Source of the DNA: Thozetella sp. PMI_491
Taxonomy: Eukaryota; Ascomycota; Sordariomycetes; Chaetosphaeriales; Chaetosphaeriaceae
DNA length: 64,000 nt
Assembly: GCA_021432635.1 (NCBI GenBank)
Contig: MU270033.1
Coordinates: 350,537 to 414,536, forward strand
Direction of reading: 5' to 3'
Position 1 is the stretch's first letter; every line of letters begins with the position of its first letter. Both the position numbers and the translations under genes were made by a program. Below, one piece after another: positions 21,798 to 32,965 of this stretch. Below the pieces are notes generated by a model. The model ran no database searches and was not told the DNA's origin. It worked only from the letters and a program-made list of their open reading frames with translations.

Positions 21798-22713
21798 TAC
21801 TGTGTGCGGCGGTGATTAGACCGAGTGCCTAATTGATGGTGAGTAACGATTTTGTATATGGGGCTAGGCATCTCCGAAATCCTTGATCGCCGGTCGCCAC
21901 ACTTAGTGACCCACCTAACCAGTTCCCAAACAGGGGAGCTAAGCTCTGTACCCCAGGTATAACATCGTTACAGTTTTGCTCATAAACAACACCATTTCTA
22001 GGTAGGTAAGGCACGTCACAAAGCGTGGGAATCTAGCAGTCATTTGTTGCTCATGAAACCACTTATTTTCAGCGGCACTTGTACAAACCAATGTGTGTGG
22101 AATTCCGTTCTAACCCACAACTGGCCGCGTCATGAAAATATGCTTATTGACTTTGGTATAATCCAGACTCAAGAGCGCGTGTAAGAAGCGCAGATATTCA
22201 TGATTCACGTGCTTAACCTAATGGAGAGCATTTATAGTTTGGCCGTTAGGCAAGCAGAAGTAGGACGCTACGTGTCTCAGAAGCAAAAGTGCCGGCAGTG
22301 GGTATCGGCAAAGGTTGTCTGTACCGGATGTCCGGATGCAGACGATTCTGGGGTGCATATTCCTCTCGTGGTGCCTGCCGATGGCCAATATGGTATGCTC
22401 GATAAATATGTGCCAAAGATCATCTACGACCCCAGTCACGCGGGGGTACAGGCTAAAAGTCAGAACCAGTAGGATATTTTGTCTGCCCCCAATTCATATA
22501 AGCTTCCCGGATTTACAAGCCCCATTAGACCAAAGAAAGGCAAATGGAAACCTACATTGTCACTTATACCCCCATTCTTGAGGTGCTGTTCCGTGCGGCC
22601 GACCTATTTACTCACGCCCGCCTCTGTTCTTGTCTAACTACCCGCCTCGTCCACTATGTCCGCTACTCTTCCTTAGATCGCGTGAGGACTGGAAAGCTTT
22701 CGCTCTTGTCAAG
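21798..22713. other. Intergenic, divergent promoters
   Basis: A shared upstream region of the YggS-type gene (-) and the AA9 gene (+), more AT-rich than the genes. A 90-codon open frame at 22200-22472 has no recognisable family and no counterpart signals, so it is not called. Confidence 0.5.
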
Positions 22714-23521
22714 ATGAAGTTCGCTCCAGCATGGCTGCTCATGGCAGCTGGCGTCTCTGCGCACTGTGAGCTTCCCCCGAGAGCCGACGCGCAGAGCGCG
22801 GGTTTCTAATGCAGCACAGACCGCTTCTCTAAGCTCGTTATCAATGGCGAGATGGAGGCGAAGGAATGGACATCTATCCGTACGACCAAGAACTATCAGG
22901 ACGATCACGGCGTGACGGATGTCAGCAGCGTCGACATCCGCTGCTTCCAGATGAAAGCGGGCACGGGCACCGCCACTGTGGCAGCCGGTAGCACCCTCGG
23001 CTTCGTCGCCGACCAGGGCGTCACGCACCCGGGCCCGGTTCAGTTCTACATGGCGAGGGTGCCAGATGGCAAGGACATCAACACGTACGAGGCCGCGGGC
23101 AAGGAGTGGTTCAAGGTCGGCGCCATCGACGGCACGCCAGGCGGCGCGTCCGGTGGCACTTCGTTTACTTGGCCTACCTATAGTATGTACAACCCTACGC
23201 CGTCTGGAAGGATCGGCTGAGTAGTAGCTAACCAAGTCGCCTGCAGACAAGAAAACAGTGAGCTTCACCGTCCCGAAGAGCGTGCCGAGTGGTAATTACC
23301 TCGTCCGCGTGGAGAGCATCGCGCTGCACCAGGCAGAGAACCCCGGCGGCGCGCAATTCTACCTGGCATGTGCTCAGGTTAAGATCACGGACGGCGGCAA
23401 CGGAACCCCAGGGCCATTTGTTTCGTTTCCCGGGGCATACAAGTCGGGCGAGCCTGGTCTCATCTTCAGCTGGAGGACTAAGGCATACACGCCCCCAGGC
23501 CCACAGGTGTGGGAGGGGTGA
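22714..23521 (+). CDS. AA9 lytic polysaccharide monooxygenase (formerly GH61), secreted
   Basis: Three exons, 22714-22765, 22820-23182 and 23247-23521 (introns of 54 and 64 nt), give 229 residues. Residues 1-16 are a signal peptide ([16 protein letters not shown]); cleavage exposes H17, the N-terminal copper ligand. H87 (in [10 protein letters not shown]) and Y177 (in AQFYLACAQ) complete the copper site; H166 and Q175 are the expected second-sphere residues, and C59 with C180 can form the usual disulfide. AA9 enzymes cleave cellulose or hemicellulose oxidatively with a copper cofactor and a reductant, outside the cell. There is no linker or CBM1, so it is a single-domain form. The first intron falls right after the codon for H17. 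Regioselectivity and substrate cannot be read from the sequence. Confidence 0.96.
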
Positions 23522-24093
23522 ACAATGAGCCAGCGAATAGCCATCAGTCTGTATTTGGATGCTGAGATGCAGGCAAGAGCCATAGCCGCATCGGTCCTAG
23601 ATCTTTCCAGTAGACCTACCTCTCTATTCATGGACCAAGTCGTTACTTATCCACCTTTTATGGTGGAGTATCTATTTTGGTTCGTACGTATTTGTTGTCT
23701 CTCTGTGCTAAAGCAGTAGCCATTGTGCTTTTGTCTAGCAAATTGGAATCTCCGCTTTTAGACACCGGGCAAATTTTAAGGTGCATATAAACAAGGCATT
23801 AAGTTGTGAAGTTGGGGGGTTAAGTCTAGGTTGATCCGAGTCATTCCAGGATGCACACCTTAGGTATACCTATGCAGCATCCTCAGCCCGGGCCTTGGAC
23901 GTCTACAAAAGGACGACTGGTAGCCCCACATGAGGGAATCCTGGCACTATTTTACGCCAAAGCCAAGCCCAGCGGCCGACTTAGTCTGGCTTATAATGTG
24001 GGATTGCGGCGGCTGCTTACCCCCCTCAAACCTCCACACTTCCACTTTCTACGAGTTGCGAAGTGACGGGAATCGCATGAGCGTCAAGGCGGC
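23522..24093. other. Intergenic between AA9 and NLR-like genes
   Basis: Tandem spacing of about 570 bases, holding the AA9 3' region and the promoter of the NLR-like gene. Nothing else is recognised. Confidence 0.5.
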
Positions 24094-27000
24094 ATGGGGC
24101 TAGGGAAAAAGTTAAAGTCTAAATTTTTAGGGGACCGTGGCGATAAGGATGAGCAGGAGAAGGGGCTGCCGTCGCGGAGTAGCAGCCAAAGTGTAGCTGC
24201 AGCGCAACAGGCGCCGCCGTCGGAGATCAAGTCGACAGCGGTCGCGGCGGTGGCCGGTTCGAATGCCGCGGTGCCCGGCAGCAACTCGACAGTATCGAGC
24301 AATAATGGCCTCTCGGTAGTCAGCTCTACGTCCCTACATGCCCTCAAGACAACTCCGGAGGCGTCACACTCGACGGCCACCCTTTGGGACCAAGCGTATG
24401 CACAGCTGTCGAGCGAGAAGACCGACCTGATACAAGAATACCAGGAGCTCCTATCTAGAGCCCTTCAGAGCAGTGAGTGCACAGCGGCCCCGCGCACTCG
24501 ACCTTGCCGCTGAATTACGTCGTGACAGAGGACGAAGGCAGCGGACAGATCTCTGCGGACCCTGCCGAGCGGCGGAAGCAAATGGACGACATCATTCGCC
24601 TCGGCCTCGAGCACATGCAGAGCAAGCGGGTCAAGGTCACCGTGGCAGGTCATGAGATCGACCTCGCCGAGCAAGCAGACAATCTGATCGCGGCCGTCAT
24701 CTGGTCTAAGGACTGGATTGGCGACGCCGTCCAGGATGTCCCGTATGCCAATGCCGTCTGGGCCGGTGTTTCTCTCATTCTTCCTATCCTCACGAACCCC
24801 AGCGAGGTAGAGAAGGCTAACAAAGAGGGCTTCACCTACGTGACCTCGCAGATGCGCTGGTACCACGAGCTGGAGGTCCTGCTCCTGCCCCCTGACATGC
24901 TCGCGGGGGTGCGGGCCGATCTCGAGGGCCGGTTCGTGGGCCTGTACAAGCTCATCATTGACTTTCAGGTCCAGAGTGTCCTGAGGTGCTACCGTGGCCG
25001 CGCCAAGAACTACGTGCGCGGCGCCGCCAAGTGGGATGACTGGGGATCCATGCTCGATGGGATCAAGAGCGAGGAATCGCTCCTGGGGGCCAAGGTCACT
25101 GCCGAGACAGCGGCGGCCAGCCGTTCCCATCTCGCACACCTCGCGCGCGAGGCAGAAGCCGCACGTAGCAACGCCGAAGAGCTCGTTGCGGTGGCGAAGC
25201 AGCAGCTTGAGGTGCAGCGACAGAATGCTGCTACGAGCCAGCGCCTCCTCGAGGTCAGCCAGGAGCGGCTGGAAATGGAGCGCAAGACAGATGAAGAGCG
25301 CCGTGAGCGGGAGCTAAAGGCAATGTCTGAGAAGCAGAAGAAGCTGCACCAGTTGTTCCACGTTGCAGACTACGAAACACTGAAAGACCAGGTCCAGGAC
25401 CGGCTGGAAGGGACATGTCTTTGGCTCCTAGATCACCCCAACTACAAGGCATGGTGGAATGCCACCAACGGACCGCTGTTGGTGTCCGCAGATCCCGGCT
25501 GCGGGAAGTCCGTCTTGTCCAAATATCTCGTGGACCATGCCCTCCCGAGATCCGCCGCCATCTGCTACTTTTTCTTCAAGGACCGGCAGCAGACGACCAT
25601 AAAGGCGGCCCTCTGCTCCCTGATCCACCAGCTCATAGCCCAGCGGCCGACGCTCATTCGCCACGCCGAGGCCCAAGGGGTCAGCGAAGAGTCGCGCCTG
25701 TACAACAAGGACCTCTGGAGGATCTTGGAAGGCTCGTGCTCAGACCCGGACGCCGGAGACGTCATCTTTGTTTTAGACGCATTGGATGAATGCGATGGTG
25801 CCGACACGGAGCTAGGGTTCCTCGCCCGCACATTCAACCAGTACTTCTCGAGTGCGCAGTGCGCGAAAGGGAGGCTGAAGGTGCTCCTGACGAGCCGGCC
25901 GTACGAGGGGGTGACGCAGGAATTCGGCGAGCTCGAGGACAGCTTTCCGCTGGTCCGGATACACGGGGAGCAGGAGCTGGAGGCCATTGCCGGAGAGGTG
26001 GACAAGGTGGTCGAGTTTCGGCTCGCGAAGCTGGCCCGCAAGCGGCGGCTCTCGCCCAAGGCCGAGGACCACCTGCGGGCCAAGCTGCGAGAGACGCCGC
26101 AGAGGACGTACCTCTGGGTCCATCTCGTGTTCCGCTACCTGGAGAAGAACGTGTTCAAGAACACGCCGGCCGGCATCGACGATGTACTCGAGAACCTTGG
26201 TGAGGTAGATACGCTGCCCGGAAACATCTTTGACGTCTACGAGCGGACCCTGCAGCGGTCGCGTGACCCGGAAGAAGTGCGCAAGGCCTTGTCCATCGTT
26301 GCGTGTGCGTACAGTCCCCTCACCGTCGATCAGTTAAGCATCGCCCTCGCCGCCTCACCTGGGCAGGAGTGGTTCGACGACTGGGCGGATGAGGACCCGC
26401 GAGACTTTGAAGAACGTCTCCGGGACCTGACTGGCCTCTTGATCGTGCTTGTGAAAGGGAAGGTCATCTTCATCCACCAGACGGTCAAGGACTTCTTGCT
26501 GATGCAGCCGAGCGAGGGTGCCGCTTGCGATCCTCCAGTCGGCTGGAAACATTGCCTCACACTCCCTGGGTGCCATGAAGTCCTCAGCGTGGCCAGCATG
26601 TTGTTCCTGCAGTCCCGACTCGTCTTAGATTCGCTCCTTGAGGATCTGCCAGAGCAAGTAGGGCCTCCCGAGGATGGTACCAGCCGCAATAAATCTATGC
26701 TATACATGTTCATTCCGTACGCATCGCAACACTGGGTTGGGCACGTCCGGGATGCAGGCGGGCCATCAGCACAAGTCCGAGAGACATATGCTGCCCTCAT
26801 CGGCCCAAGAGGACCAATCTTGGAGACCTGGATCTTCGAGTGGATCCAAAGCGACTCCCTCAGCACCGCGGTCAAGATCCCTTACACCCTGCGGGCCATC
26901 GCGCAGATGTCGGTGCTCACGCTGCAGGCACTCCTGGGACACATGTTTAGCGTCCGCTCCAGCCTGGAAGCCGGGTTGGACATTGAGGGACGAACCGACT

Positions 27001-28436
27001 ATCAGGACCTCGAAGACCCCAACGATTACTTCTCGCCCCTCCGCGCAGCCTGCGTCGGCGGCCACGAGGACATCATAGACTACTTGGTGGCGCAGGGTGC
27101 GGATGTCGCCCATACGTGGCACGGGTCTCCTCTCGCACTGGACCTGATCAAGTGTTGTGAGGCGGCCCCTTGGCTGCCTCGGATACTAAAAACTATGGCT
27201 AGCCGTGGTATGGACATCAACCAAGCTGCGCCAGACGGCAACAGGCCACTCGCCTGGACGAGAAATACGGCAGTGCTACGGACGCTGTGCGAGCTCGGGG
27301 CAGACGTGAACGCCAGGCACCGGAGGGACCAGAACACGGCCATCTTCCTTCATAGCGACCTAGAGGGCGTTCAGATCCTGCTCGAGTTCGGGGCGTCGGT
27401 CGACCTCCAAAACGCTCTAGGAGACACCGTCCTACACCGGGCCGCAAAGCTGGACCCGAACGTCCTGCGCCTCGTTGTCGAAAAAGGGTGCCCCATCGAT
27501 GCCCAGAACGTGCTAGGCGAAACACCGATATTCAACATGTATAACATAGAGTGCCTCGCCTTCTTAGCAGCCCGCGGCGCCGATTTTTCCGTGGTGGACC
27601 GGAGGGGCCGGAATCCTCTCCACCACGCCGCCGGCGCCGAGCACATCGACTTTCTCGTCGAGCGCGGCGTCGACGTCAACCAAGCCGACGAGTCCGGGAA
27701 CACCCCGCTACACGCAGCCCGCGCCATGGAGACGGTGGAGGCGCTCCTGAAGCACGGGGCGCGCGTGGACGCGCGCGAGAAGCACGGCAGGACGCCCCTC
27801 ATGGACCTCGTCCTGCGCAACCGGCGGCCGGAGGGCCACGCCGTGACGCGGGTGCTGCTGCAGCACGGCGCCGATGTCAATGCCGCGGACGAGCGTGGGC
27901 GCACGGCGCTGCACGAGCTCGTCGCCATCATGGGCGACCACCTCGTGCCCACGCTGCGGGCCTTTGTGAGCATGGCGCGCGAGTTCCAGCTCAACGCCAA
28001 CGCCAGGGACCACCAGGGCAACACGCCGCTGCACGTCTTCTTCAGCACGCCCCGAGCGCAGATCTCGGCGGCGCTGCCGGGCGTGAAGCCCGGGAGAGGG
28101 GTGTCCCTGCCGCTGCGGGCGGCGGCGCGGCGGGAGGTGGTGGAGCTGCTGGTAGACGCGGGAGCCGACTTGGCGGCAACCAACGCGAGCGGCCGGACCG
28201 TGCTCCACGAGGCGTGCGCCTGCGCGCTGGAGACAGGAGGCGTCCAAGCCACGCGGCTGCGCACCGAAGCGGATACCACGCTTGCGACCAAGCTGCTAAT
28301 TACAAGGGGCGGAGATGTGCGCTGCAAGGACGCAGACGGCAACACGCCGCTGGATCTGTGCCAGAAGGAGGACATTCGCCAGAGGCTGATAGCCTTCGCC
28401 GATGGCGAGGCCTCAGCAAGCGTCGGCCGACGCTAA
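24094..28436 (+). CDS. NLR-like STAND receptor: NACHT N-terminal domain, NACHT NTPase, ankyrin repeats
   Basis: Exons 24094-24472 and 24529-28436 (56-nt intron, phase 1, junction LQS/K/DEGS) give 1428 residues. Order: a short basic and Ser-rich N-terminus (MGLGKKLKSKF); a helical domain at ~95-310 of the type found before fungal NACHT domains (NWD/NACHT_N-like, with LWDQAYAQL and WAGVSLILPIL); a coiled coil at ~317-404; a NACHT NTPase with Walker A DPGCGKS (448-454) and Walker B VIFVLDALDE (538-547); a winged-helix-like region; then about eleven degenerate ankyrin repeats from ~950 to ~1420 (for example GNTPLHAARAMETVEALLKHG). Fungal proteins of this build are regarded as NOD-like receptors for non-self recognition or programmed cell death. 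Ligand and effector output are unknown. The repeats differ from each other, unlike the near-identical repeats of fast-evolving incompatibility genes. Confidence 0.93.
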
Positions 28437-28894
28437 AGAAGGCTGAGGCACGGGCCGATATCTCGAACCCACGGGGCTTACGTGGACGGCCGACGAAACC
28501 TCATCTCCTTCTAATGCTTGAGTCAAGCATAGGCCCCACGCCAAGAAGGAAAAAAAAAGTATGGACCTTAAGTTGACTAGGGTCTTTGAATTTAGTCATG
28601 CTATCCCGCTGGGTTAATTATCATCCCGAGTATGCAGCAGGCGTATTCGTCATTAGCGCTGAGATCCAAGAAAGGGAAAAAAAAAAAAAAAAAAAGGCGT
28701 AGTCTCCAGCTGGTATCGTGCGTCCTGGCCATGCCAGTTCCTCAATCGCCCATAGTGTACAGTATACAGTTCCCGTTCCCGGGGTCCCAGTCGTTTGTTT
28801 GTTCGCCAGGTCATGAATCGCAAACCCCCCTTTTATCCGCAGCCTGTTGACGCCAGTCCCCCCACCCGATGAAATACGCCATGCAGCTAAGCTC
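28437..28894. other. Intergenic, convergent 3' ends
   Basis: The stretch lies between the converging NLR-like and DUF5672 genes. It holds an A20 tract and a shorter A tract near 28551. No gene is seen. Confidence 0.55.
28677..28696 (+). repeat. A20 homopolymer
   Basis: Twenty consecutive A residues about 240 bases beyond the NLR-like stop codon. This is either a simple repeat or the remnant poly(A) of a retroposed sequence; no element or target duplication is seen next to it. Confidence 0.85.
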
Positions 28895-29883
28895 CTATGA
28901 CACCATCTCGACTTCGGGGCAGTATTTCCGAATGTCGTCCATGCGGTCCTTCTGCCAATACCGCGGCTTATGGAAGCCGAGAGGCGCGTCGTACCAGATA
29001 GTCTCTACCGAGAAGCGCATAGCGACGTCGTCGGGTGGCAACTTCGGGTAGCCAAGTTCCGTCATCTTCCTGTAGAACCACTGGTCCTCGATGGACATGG
29101 CGACCTCGCCCTTCATGGCATCTTCGTCAAAGTTGTTGGTGTTGATGATGTCGAGCATCAGCTTTGGGTTGCGCACCGACAGGCCGCCGTTGTAGCCCCT
29201 CGCCTTGCCGTGGCCCAGAGGGGCGCCGATAAAGTCCCACTCGAGGAAGTCGTCCACCGTCTGGTTGGAGTTGCTGCAGATGATGCTGTCCATCTGGAAC
29301 AGCAGGATGCGATTCGCCGACTGCAGCTGCTCCCAGAGGAAGGGCCGCGTCAAGAAGACAGACACGTATACCCAGTTGAGGAACAGGGTGTCGGCGGGGA
29401 TGAAGCCGACGCTGATGCGCCCCTCCTTGACGGCGCGACGGAAGGGCGCCGAAGCCGGCATGGTCCAGTTCGCCTCCATCGTGTACAAGATTAGGTGCCA
29501 CGAAGGGCCCAGCACCGACGAGAAATGCAGCACCAGGGGGATGAGATTATCCTGGATGCGCGTCTCGACGATGACGGCGACCTTTTCGCCGAGGGGAGGC
29601 TTGGGCGCTATGTTGGCCACCGAGAAATCGTCCGTCTCGAGCGAGACACCGGTGCCCTGCTGGCCATGCTACCACCACCCGGCAGTTTAGTTGGGAGCTC
29701 GACGTCGACGTCATTCGCGGAGAAACACCCAGCACTTACCCACTTGGCCAGCGAGTCGTTGATAGCGGAAGGGTACGTCGCCGACAAGAACCACAACGTC
29801 AGGACGGTGCCGAAGATGCAAGTGGCGGCCAGCACGACGCGCATCGCACGCTGGTTCGACGGGAACCATCTTGGCGTCGACAT
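28895..29883 (-). CDS. DUF5672 family protein, type II membrane, glycosyltransferase-like
   Basis: Exons 29883-29740 and 29659-28895 (80-nt intron, donor GTAAGT, branch CTAAAC, junction LAKW/QGTG) give 302 residues. Residues ~15-34 form one membrane segment (VVLAATCIFGTVLTLWFL) after a basic N-terminus, predicting a type II protein with a lumenal catalytic domain. The body matches DUF5672: VAVIVETRI, WHLILYT, ILLFQMDSIICSNS and WDFIGAP. Members resemble glycosyltransferases, and the QMDS segment sits where a DXD-like metal motif would be; this is inference. An acceptor three bases later (CAGCAG) would drop one residue. The gene lies in the accessory block, convergent with the NLR-like gene. 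Confidence 0.85.
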
Positions 29884-31189
29884 TGTAAGTGTGGGCCCGG
29901 CGCGGAGGAGGCGAGGAGAAACCGGGATCGAGGCCGGAGCTGCTACGCGGGCGTGGGCGTGGGCGAGCAACGGCGTCGCCGGGGCATGGTATCACGGCAC
30001 AAGGAGAAAGGGAGAGAAGCACGATCGGGGGAGGGCGAGAGCGTGACTTGGCGCAACCGAGGCGCGAGGGATGAATGATATACTACCCAAAAGACTAAAA
30101 GGGACAAGAGAGGGGAAGACCCGTCTGGGGGGTGCAGTGACGTGGAGCCGCGAAACAGTCGGGCTAGGCAGGGGGATGGACGGACTGGACAGGCCTTGGA
30201 ACAAGGCTCCTACCTCTTCGTCCATGTGCCAGGCCATGCGCATGGTGGTGGATTGTATGCGCGGCCGCCGGTTGAACCTTGCCAAGTTTGGGGCTAACAA
30301 GGCTTTCTTCCCCCTCCCCCCTCCGGGCCCGGGGGCAAGCTCCCAATTTCGCGGACAAGCTCTGCTGGGTACTTCGCGCAAACTATCCAATAACTACCGG
30401 CCGACGGGCTAGCAGCGATTGGAGTGGGCACGCTTGAGTAAAAGAGCTCAAAAAGGGGCGGGGGGTGTGGCGGGGGAAGGCCGGGGCCTAACCGCCTGTC
30501 GTTGCATGGCGATGTCGAGGGGGAGTGTCCCTATTCTCGGCTCGGTGGGCGAATCATTCAAGCGATGGCGAATCGTTTCAAAGTGCTGCCGTCCCTAGTG
30601 ACTCCCCCGAGCCCCCCGAGCCCCCCCCCTCCTCCTCCCCCGGCCTCCGCACAAACAGGGCCTAATTTCTAGGCCCGAGCGTCTATACCTTGGATACTTC
30701 CCGCAAGAAGAAAGAACGGCGAAAGTGCTACGCATCATTGGTGCATCGCTCCAGGGTTGCGCCCGGGTATGCAGCGGCCACCAGCGGCCAGTCCAGGCTA
30801 GCGCACGAACCCCGACTAGCTGCAAATGGCCCAAACAGGGCAGCCAATTTCATTTGCTTCGGCCGTATTCTTCCTTTGATTCGAGTGCAGGAGCATGTGA
30901 ACAGCTTTCCCCGAGCATGTGAGCCGAGCCTGCAGCACCTCTCGTTTCTATTTTGCTCCCCTACCCTTTCCAGATAATCTCTGCGACTTCTCCAATTGGC
31001 TTTCGGGTCAGCACGTCACACAACGCCTCTTCATCCATGCAGATCTCGCAGACGCGCATGAGGGCGACGCCCACCGCGCCTTTCTCGATCACCTAGCAAC
31101 CAAGATCACCGTCCGCCGGGTCCTCTTCCGAATCCAACACCATGGGTTTGATTAACGCAGCGTCCCGCTAGAAGGCACCGCTTCTCTGT
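29884..31189. other. Intergenic
   Basis: Upstream region of the DUF5672 gene and downstream region of the GH1 gene, with C-rich patches near 30310 and 30610 (CCCCCCGAGCC-like). No gene or RNA is recognised. Confidence 0.5.
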
Positions 31190-32965
31190 TTAATTCTTTC
31201 TCCTTTGACTCCCACAGCCACCGCTCCCGATGTGCCTCTCGAAAAAGTCCACAAGGTCAAAGAAGCTTCTCTTGTACGTACGTGCAAACACCTCGTCTGT
31301 CCGGTTCACCACCTGCAGCCCGAACTGGTCCACGAAGCTACCCCACTCGTTGTTGTCGGTTGCAGCCCATGCGATCGCCCCCATGACCTTGACCCCGTCC
31401 TCGTGGATGGCCGCGAGCACCTCCTGCAAAAAGGCCTCGTAGTATATCGACCGCTCCAGGTCGAACCGCTGCTGGTCAAGCGTCTTGCGGGCTTCGTTGA
31501 GCACGGGGAAGCCAAACTCGCTCACCACGATTCCGCCCGCCGGCCGGTACACGTCCCATATGTATTTGAGCTGCTGCCGCATGTACTGGGGGGTGATGTA
31601 GACATAGGAATTCGATGCATCTCCGCTGAGCCATCCATCCCCCTGGACGTTGGACAGCTCTACGCAAAACGGGAACGCCGGATGGGACGGATTACCCACG
31701 CATTGGTCGATGCCCCCAGGCAGAGCGGTCGCGAACTGGGCAGTATAGTGGTCAAGGGCAAAGAAGTCCACGGTTCCGTTGAGGCGCTCCATCTGCGCCT
31801 GCGTCAGCGGCGTCAGTCTCGCTCCCAGCGTCGTCAGCGCCGAGTCCGGGATCTGCTGCCCCAGGAGCAGCGGGTTCCCCATGATTCCAAAGACGATCTC
31901 TTGGTACCGCAGGGCGGCATCGACGTCGCTTGCGTTGCTCGGCCCGTGGAGGGGGTAGGCAAGGTTGTTGGCAAACTTCATGCTGAGCCGCCCGGTGCCC
32001 TCGAGCTCTTCCTTGTACCAGTGATAGACCTCAGCGTGGGCGATCGCCATGCGCGTCAGGGTGTTGTAGTCTTTGAACAGGTATGTGAAGCCGATGTTAG
32101 CCTCGTTGAACGTTATCCAGATGGGCACGCGGTCGCCATAGTGGGCGATGACCACTTTTGCATAGTAGACGAAGTCGTCAATCATGCTATCATTCGTCAG
32201 GTCCACAAGCATGGGTGTATCGAAGTGCCAGAGCGTGACGATTGGGGTGATGCCGTACTCTAGGCACGTATTAATAAGGTCGTCGTAGTGGCCAATGGCC
32301 TCTAGGTTGACCGGGGAGTTTGCGACACCAAAAGGAAGAATGCGTGACCATGATATGGAGAAGGAATAGTGCGGCACGCCCATGGCTGCGATTCTTGCTA
32401 TATCCTGTTTATACAGGTAATAGTTCATGGCATTGGTCACCCCATCGCTAGTACCGTCAGTGTTTGGCAGTGATCCCAGTCGGTCAACATCGGGGGCAGG
32501 CCCCCGTCCTTCCGCCTGGAGGGCCCCTTCTACCTGCCAGGCGCTACTCGCGACGCCCCATAGGAAGTCGTCGGGGAGCGTATAGTCTCCAGAAGGCGCA
32601 AGCAGAGGTAGAGGGGGCGGAAAGACAAGCTCAGAGGAGGCCACCGGTGTTGGCTCTACAGTGGTGGTGAACGGAAGCGTGCTGGACGACCAGGTAAGAT
32701 TTGCTTTGGCCCAGAGCGCGTTGTATGCACTCTGGCCGTAGGTACCATCGTTGACGGAGGTGGCGTCGGGACTGTACGAGTAAGTTGTGTAAGTCACGGC
32801 TGCCGGAAGCAACGTTGACGCTTGCGAGAAGGCTGGGCCGGGAGCTTGCTCCAGAACTAGGGGACTTGGCAGCGGTGTGGCGTAGCGTTCACGGCCTGTT
32901 AGAGTGTAAGTGAAAGCACAACTACGCGAGGAGAAGGCCAACACTATGAGCAAAAGGGGCGCCAT
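31190..32965 (-). CDS. GH1-like glycoside hydrolase, secreted, with N-terminal extension
   Basis: An intronless 591-residue protein with a signal peptide (MAPLLLIVLAFSSRSCA) and a ~110-residue extension before the GH1 barrel, which begins at YTLPDDFLWGVASSAWQVEG. Usual GH1 enzymes are ~470-490 residues. The acid/base glutamate is E288 in WITFNEAN (family TFNEP), and the nucleophile is E483 in VVSEFGFP (family ITENG). The C-terminal DNNEWGSF matches the family's DNFEW block. Both catalytic glutamates are therefore present but the residues around them differ, so beta-glucosidase activity is uncertain. Possible N-glycosylation sites include NLTW and NGTV. The gene is next to the AA9 region but on the other strand and separated by two genes. 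Confidence 0.9.
   Translation of the reverse strand: MAPLLLIVLAFSSRSCAFTYTLTGRERYATPLPSPLVLEQAPGPAFSQASTLLPAAVTYTTYSYSPDATSVNDGTYGQSAYNALWAKANLTWSSSTLPFTTTVEPTPVASSELVFPPPLPLLAPSGDYTLPDDFLWGVASSAWQVEGALQAEGRGPAPDVDRLGSLPNTDGTSDGVTNAMNYYLYKQDIARIAAMGVPHYSFSISWSRILPFGVANSPVNLEAIGHYDDLINTCLEYGITPIVTLWHFDTPMLVDLTNDSMIDDFVYYAKVVIAHYGDRVPIWITFNEANIGFTYLFKDYNTLTRMAIAHAEVYHWYKEELEGTGRLSMKFANNLAYPLHGPSNASDVDAALRYQEIVFGIMGNPLLLGQQIPDSALTTLGARLTPLTQAQMERLNGTVDFFALDHYTAQFATALPGGIDQCVGNPSHPAFPFCVELSNVQGDGWLSGDASNSYVYITPQYMRQQLKYIWDVYRPAGGIVVSEFGFPVLNEARKTLDQQRFDLERSIYYEAFLQEVLAAIHEDGVKVMGAIAWAATDNNEWGSFVDQFGLQVVNRTDEVFARTYKRSFFDLVDFFERHIGSGGCGSQRRKN

Noticed and set aside
22200-22472. A 90-codon plus-strand frame upstream of the AA9 gene
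   Set aside because: An equally long frame exists on the other strand; no domain or conserved block is recognisable.
27371-28375. A 334-codon minus-strand frame opposite the ankyrin repeats
   Set aside because: GC-rich repeats open the reverse frame by codon bias; the composition is Ser/Arg-heavy without domains.
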